Under the pieces are notes generated by a model. It saw only the letters and a list, made by a program, of their open reading frames with translations, searched no databases and was not told the DNA's origin. From Agelaius tricolor (lineage: Eukaryota > Chordata > Aves > Passeriformes > Icteridae): a DNA stretch of 64,000 nucleotides. Positions 59,012 to 64,000 of this stretch are shown here, piece after piece. The stretch spans positions 13,808,501 through 13,872,500 of the forward strand of contig JALJCS010000015.1 of NCBI GenBank assembly GCA_023055355.1. The letters are read 5' to 3'. The position numbers were made by a program, and so were the translations under genes. Positions within the stretch are counted from its first letter, which is position 1; the number at the start of each line of letters is the position of its first letter.

Positions 59012-60194
59012 CTGGAAGGAGAGCAGAGAGGCGAGCCCTTAGCGAGGGCAGAAGGAGGCGTCCACCCTGCATCCCCGGGAATCCCTGGGGCCATGGTGGG
59101 GCACGGCAGCGGGCAGCCCCTCACCTGCTGCCTGCATGGTGACCCTCACCCCACACAGCACCCACTGGGCACCCGCTCATCCTGTGCCGGCCACCAGCAG
59201 CCTCCAGCGTGGGGACAGCCACCGAACAGGGACAGCTGCCGAGCTGGTGCGCTGGCCGTCCCTGTGCCCGCCGCGCAGAGGGCACGGACAGCGTGCCAAG
59301 GCAGTGCACACGTGGCCATCAGCTGCTGCCAGGCCTTAAAGGGCGAGCAGCAGCCTGGGGCACGCAGCACCGAGACACTGGCAGTGCATGGGCACGTCCC
59401 TGTGCCTGGACAGTGCTGTCCCTGCTGCCAGAGCTCAGCACCATATGGCTGAGCCAGAAAAGCTGCAAGGAAGGAGTTTTTTTCTATGGCTTCAGCACAG
59501 GACTGGCAGATTGGAGCCTCAAACACAAATGTCTGCTTTGTCCAGCTTTTCACAGGGGTGAAGTGGGTGCTCACCCCTCTGCCTGCTTCCCCAGAAGCAG
59601 GGGGACACTGCAGGCTGATAAGCCAGCTTGACCTTGGCCCTGCCTGGTGATTTGGGTTCTTGGATGAAGCTGCATGGGATGCCCAGATCTGCTCTGTGTC
59701 CTTGCTTGGGGTGTGCCAGGGTGTCACACCAGTGTCACACCTGCTCGAGCCATGCAGACCACAGCATCGCCCCCAGCCCCACTGAGCGAGGCTGCCCCAA
59801 ATGCAGTTTGTAAGCCCCCAAGTCACAAGGAGCAGAACCCCAAACAGCCCTGTAGGTCATCCCTCTGGGACTCTGTGCCCTTCCACTGCAGCCAGCTCAA
59901 GGCCACGAGGTTTGTCACTGCCCAGCAGAGCAGTGCAGCTCGAGCCGAACACGCGCGTGCCACCACCACGGGTTTGCACCAGAATATCCAGCAATTCCCT
60001 GCCTGCAGAGAGGGAGAGGGTAATTTAAGGATCTGCCTTCTAAAAGCAGATCAGGTTTGACTGCAGTGCTGCTTAAGAGCTTTCTTCATATATATGCAAA
60101 GGCTGCTCAGGAACGAAAAGAAAAAGAATGTACACAAATTATCTAAGGATGAATCAGGTTCTTGTTTGCCACCATGTGGATGTGGACAGGGCAT

Positions 60195-60211
60195 TTTTTT
60201 TTTTTTTTTTT
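60195..60211. repeat. Poly-T tract in ZNRF1 intron
   Basis: A pure run of about 17 T. Confidence 0.85.
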
Positions 60212-61618
60212 GCTTCTTATAAGAGACAAAGTACAGGGTGGCTTTAAGGAGAGGCAGCTCAGACCTCTGCTGTGCAAACAGCCCCTGTAACTTCTCAACA
60301 CTCCAGTCCTCATTAGCAGCAGTGATAAATACAGTTCACTTCCCAGGTCCTTGGATCCTGCCCCTCCAGAGTGTCGTTATTTCCCAGGAGGGTGCAAGCA
60401 AGGATAAGCACTATGGATGGTATGGGATTGCCTCTAAAAGGACCTGCTAAAAGATGGAGCCCTCAAGCCCAGCGCTCCTCCAGTGGGGTGTCCTGCTGGC
60501 CTGCAGCATTGCCACTCTGGGAACAGATCCCTGCCCAGCCTGGCTGAGCCACAGGGTGTCTGCTCTGAGTCCAGCCCCATTTGCAGCAAGCCCCAGGCGA
60601 TAGGGCAGTGCTGCAGCCAGGGCCTCGTGGGCAGCAGCACCGATCTGCCTCCTCCTCTCCAGCCTAATTTTACTCCTGACCGATTTATACCTTGTGGCAG
60701 CCGTGCCCATTAGCTGAAGTCGCTGGTTTTTTCCTCCTCCCAAGTGTTTACCCGCCCGGTGTATTTATAGCGTGGATAGCTCAGATGGCCTCCCAGGCTG
60801 CCTGCTGCAAGACCCAGCCGGCCTCCCCTTGCCAGACACCCTCCTGGTGCCCCTCTCCCCTGGCAGCCCGCCTGGCCCTGGCCCTGTCCCCGCCTGAACT
60901 GCTCCTGCCTGGCACGGATGGGCTGCCAGCGCCACCGGCACCGGTCCCTGCCGGGAGCTCTGGGCACTGCTTCCAGCAGCAACTCCCTGGAACGGCTGTG
61001 AAGGGCTCCCTTTGGAAAAGGCATTTTGTCTGCAACCTCTGTGTCAGGGCACGGCATTTGCAGAGGTTCAGTACTGTTCCCTGTGCTGTGTGTGGGCAGA
61101 CCTCGTTTCCTCTGGTCCCCCCTTTTCTGTGCCAATGTGTTATTTTAAACAGCTGTCCCAGATCTGCCAGCTCCGGCAGCACCCGAAGGGATCCTATGAG
61201 ACGTGCAACCAATGTAAAGGGAAAAGGCCCCAGATGAAACTGCCTGGTCTGTGGCTGCCAGGGCATGGCTGCCAGCAAAGCAGCAGGGCCAGGCAACGAG
61301 CAGGGTCCTCTGCAGGCTCCAGCGAGCGGCTGTTGCTGTATCTCCAGGCCTATTTGCTAGCGGGGATAGCTTTAGCACGGTTATAAATAGCTGGCATGAA
61401 CACTCCTCATGCTCCTCACTGCTCCCTGGGCAGCTGGCTGGGGCACCAGGACTCCTGACACCGCCACAGCCCCGTGGCAAGGACGTGGGGACATTGGGCA
61501 GACAGAGGGGCCCAGGCTCAAGCCCCCACGTATGTGGCATCCTCCAGCCAGACAGGTCTGGGGGCTGAGCCAAGTGCAGAAGCACACACACACTTTTCTG
61601 GCTCTGCATTTCACAAGA

Positions 61619-61633
61619 TGGGGGGGGGGGGGG
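61619..61633. repeat. Poly-G tract in ZNRF1 intron
   Basis: A run of about 14 G on +, of the G-quadruplex-prone kind. Confidence 0.85.
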
Positions 61634-64000
61634 AAAGGAAAGATGAATATGCAGTTCATAAATTTCCAAGTCTGAGCAGGAGAGAGGAGCTGGTGTGGAA
61701 AGGCCCCCAGGGCAGGGGGCTGCCCTGCACCCCAGCTGTCGGCACAAATACTTGACATTGCAAAAGCAACTGCTTGTGTTTCCCTCCATGGCAGGCACAG
61801 GAGCCCACCAGCAGTGGGGAAGGGGAGGCAGCCGTGAACTCCCCACCCCTTCTCCAGGTGACCTTTGGGTGAAGGTGATAGGCAGAGAACCAGTGGGATC
61901 AGGGGACAGCCAGCATCAAACAGCAGCAGGCACCAAGCCCGGTGCCTTGGAACATCCCTTCACAGTTCAGGCAGGAGCCTGTCCTGAGGATGAAAGAATG
62001 AAAGAGCTGCTCTCCACATGGCCAGCCCCCTCCAGGCCATGGTATTTTCCACATTCCCCGAAATCCCCGTTAATTTATCCTGCCTAAGCTGCCAGCCGGA
62101 GCAACGCAGGAGATTACATTTTGACAGCTGCTCATGGAAAATTCAGCTCCCTCCCTCCTCCTCAAGCCCTTTATGTCCTCCTCCCACATGCCTTAAAAAA
62201 AAAAGAAAGGAAGGGCCCAGCTATTCCTCCTTGCCTGGGCCTCCCACACCCATGGGGAGGCCCGGGGGTTGCTCCAGGGAAAGGCCATGGACACTTCCCC
62301 CCTTCCAAGGCATCTGGTGCAGCTGGTGATGCTCCTGCCCACGGCACATTAAACCTGAAGCTGGCTCTGTCACCTCATGCAGAAATGTGTGGGCAGGTAC
62401 CAGCTCCCAACAACAGTAAGTGAAGAAGAGGAGGGTGCTGCAGGAAGGGGGGTGGCTTGGAAAGGCAGGTTCAGGTCGAGGCCTGGACTCTTGCACCTTG
62501 CAGGAGACTTTGAGAAAGCCAAGGGCTTTCCAGGGCTGTGAGACATGGGCTGGCAGGTGATCTAATCTCTCCAATGGCTTGGTCTAGAAACCAGGAGCAA
62601 ATGGCACTGGTGCTCTCCAGGGGCTACTACCCTCTGAGTATTTTTAGGAAGGTTACATGGTTAATTTTAGAGAGTTGGGCACAGTAGAGCTGGGAACCTC
62701 TGAAAATCTCCACCCGGTGCTATGAATGCTGAAAAAGCCTGGTGGTTAACCCTCACAGTGCCAAAAGCATGCCACAGAACTGCAAGGAATTTAGTGATGG
62801 TGCCAGGATCGAGACACTTTTCCAACCCATTTCTAAGTATCCCAAATAGAGCTGATTCTGGAGTTGGGATAGGAAAATCCCATCACTTGTGTCTACTGAG
62901 CAGTACAACAGGGTCAACCATGCCATGTCCTGCGAGTAGAAGTGGCTGCTCCCTTTGGGGGGGGTGAGACCATGTCCACAGGAGCTGCAAGCTTGTCCCA
63001 GCTCCCTGGGAAAGGCATGTGCCATGTCTACCTTCACCTGCCAAACCCTCCTCCTGCTGGGTGTGCCTCCAGGCAGATTGCTTACAGGCCATGGTGCCAT
63101 CAGGAGCAGCCCTGGCAGGTGCTGCTGACATGGAGAGCAGCAGCTTTTCCACTGCACAGCACCTCCAGCAGTGGGAGAAAGACACAGGTGGGGATGATGT
63201 GCCCTGAAGGCAGGAGGAAGCAGCAGCCCAGGCACAACAGCCCACACAGCATTCACCAACTGCATCCCTGGTTGCCCAGTCTCCCACTACTGCCATGGGA
63301 TAAACCAGAAGCCCTGTGAGTGGAGGCAGCAACACAAACTCCCCAAAATGTGCCTGACCCAGGAGGGATCCCTTCCCTGGTGCCCAGCACCCCACAGGAC
63401 ACCTGGAGAACCAGGGAGCTTGGGTAAGCCCCAGGCTGCCTGATGATCATGGAAGATTTGGAAACCTCAGCTGCACAGCCCATCTCCATTCTCCAGAGAG
63501 CATCCTGGGCTCTCAGCCAAGGGAGCTGGCTTATACCAGGTGAGGATGCATCCAAACATGAGATAAAACCAGAGAATATTTGGCCCAAGCATGGAGTCCT
63601 GGTGCCTCCTCCTTGCTGAGTAAACCACGAGCATCCCACCTTCCACCAGGCTTCCCTTACACTGCCAGCTGAACCAGCAGCATGTGGAAGCTGGAATACA
63701 TGGATCATCTTGGAAAAACTTAGACTAATGATTGAGGAAGAGGCAAAGACTGAAGGACCAGCTGGTCAGTCTGAAGCATGTGGGTGAGGCAAAGGGGTTC
63801 CAAGTCCTCCCCTTCCCCTCCCCGCTGAGGGCTCCAGCACAGCCCCAGGAGGGAAGAAAGGATCAGGGAGGAGTTATCCTCTGTGCCAGCCAAATGAAGG
63901 AAATCTGAAGAGCCAAGATATTCAGACCCAACATCTCCGAGAAAATAAATTCCCTTTGGGTTTAAAGCAGCCTCATTTTCTTAAAGTGATGGTCACAGAG

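Larger units (their letters stand above)
59012..64000 (-). other. ZNRF1: ZNRF1 upstream intron (part)
   Basis: Sequence upstream of the zinc-finger exon on the ZNRF1 strand. No further ZNRF1 exon or other gene is recognised. It contains a poly-T run near 60195-60211 and a G run near 61619-61633. The intron continues beyond the window. Confidence 0.7.

Overview
This is vertebrate nuclear DNA, almost certainly from a bird. Genes are split by GT-AG introns, several CR1 LINE fragments are present, and introns and intergenic distances are short. Gene order, reading along +, is CFDP1 (+), BCAR1 (+), a chymotrypsinogen gene (-), a second chymotrypsinogen gene (+), LDHD (+), ZNRF1 (-). From established knowledge this matches the human 16q23 neighbourhood, which corresponds to chicken chromosome 11. 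The mammalian gene ZFP1 is not seen between the chymotrypsinogen and LDHD genes. The species cannot be fixed from sequence alone.

Layout. Bases 1-32230 hold the 3' part of CFDP1: a 26 kb intron, the last two coding exons (26385-26543 and 31475-31565) and the 3'UTR. Bases 32230-38300 are intergenic, with no gene recognised. BCAR1 (p130Cas) is complete: a CpG-rich promoter, a four-codon first coding exon at 38561, and a stop at 44511. Bases 45740-54174 form a large near-perfect palindrome. Two 3.93 kb inverted arms flank a 572 bp unique spacer. Each arm carries a complete seven-exon chymotrypsinogen gene plus the first four exons of LDHD. The right arm runs on into the complete 11-exon LDHD gene (to 56078). 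The left LDHD copy is cut off inside intron 4. ZNRF1 lies convergent with LDHD; its last three coding exons and 3'UTR are here, and 59012-64000 is its upstream intron.

Function. The genes are neighbours by ancestry, not a pathway: a chromatin-remodelling factor (CFDP1), an adhesion scaffold (BCAR1), pancreatic digestive zymogens (CTRB), mitochondrial D-lactate dehydrogenase (LDHD) and an E3 ubiquitin ligase (ZNRF1). I found no undescribed biological system. The most interesting structure is the palindrome: two chymotrypsinogen genes predicted to encode identical proteins, a truncated but unbroken LDHD fragment, and promoters that become different about 75 bp upstream of the TATA boxes.

Method limits. 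Exon limits come from reading splice sites and frame by eye against remembered family sequence. Repeat calls rest on recognising CR1-like sequence without a database search. UTR ends are inferred from AATAAA signals.
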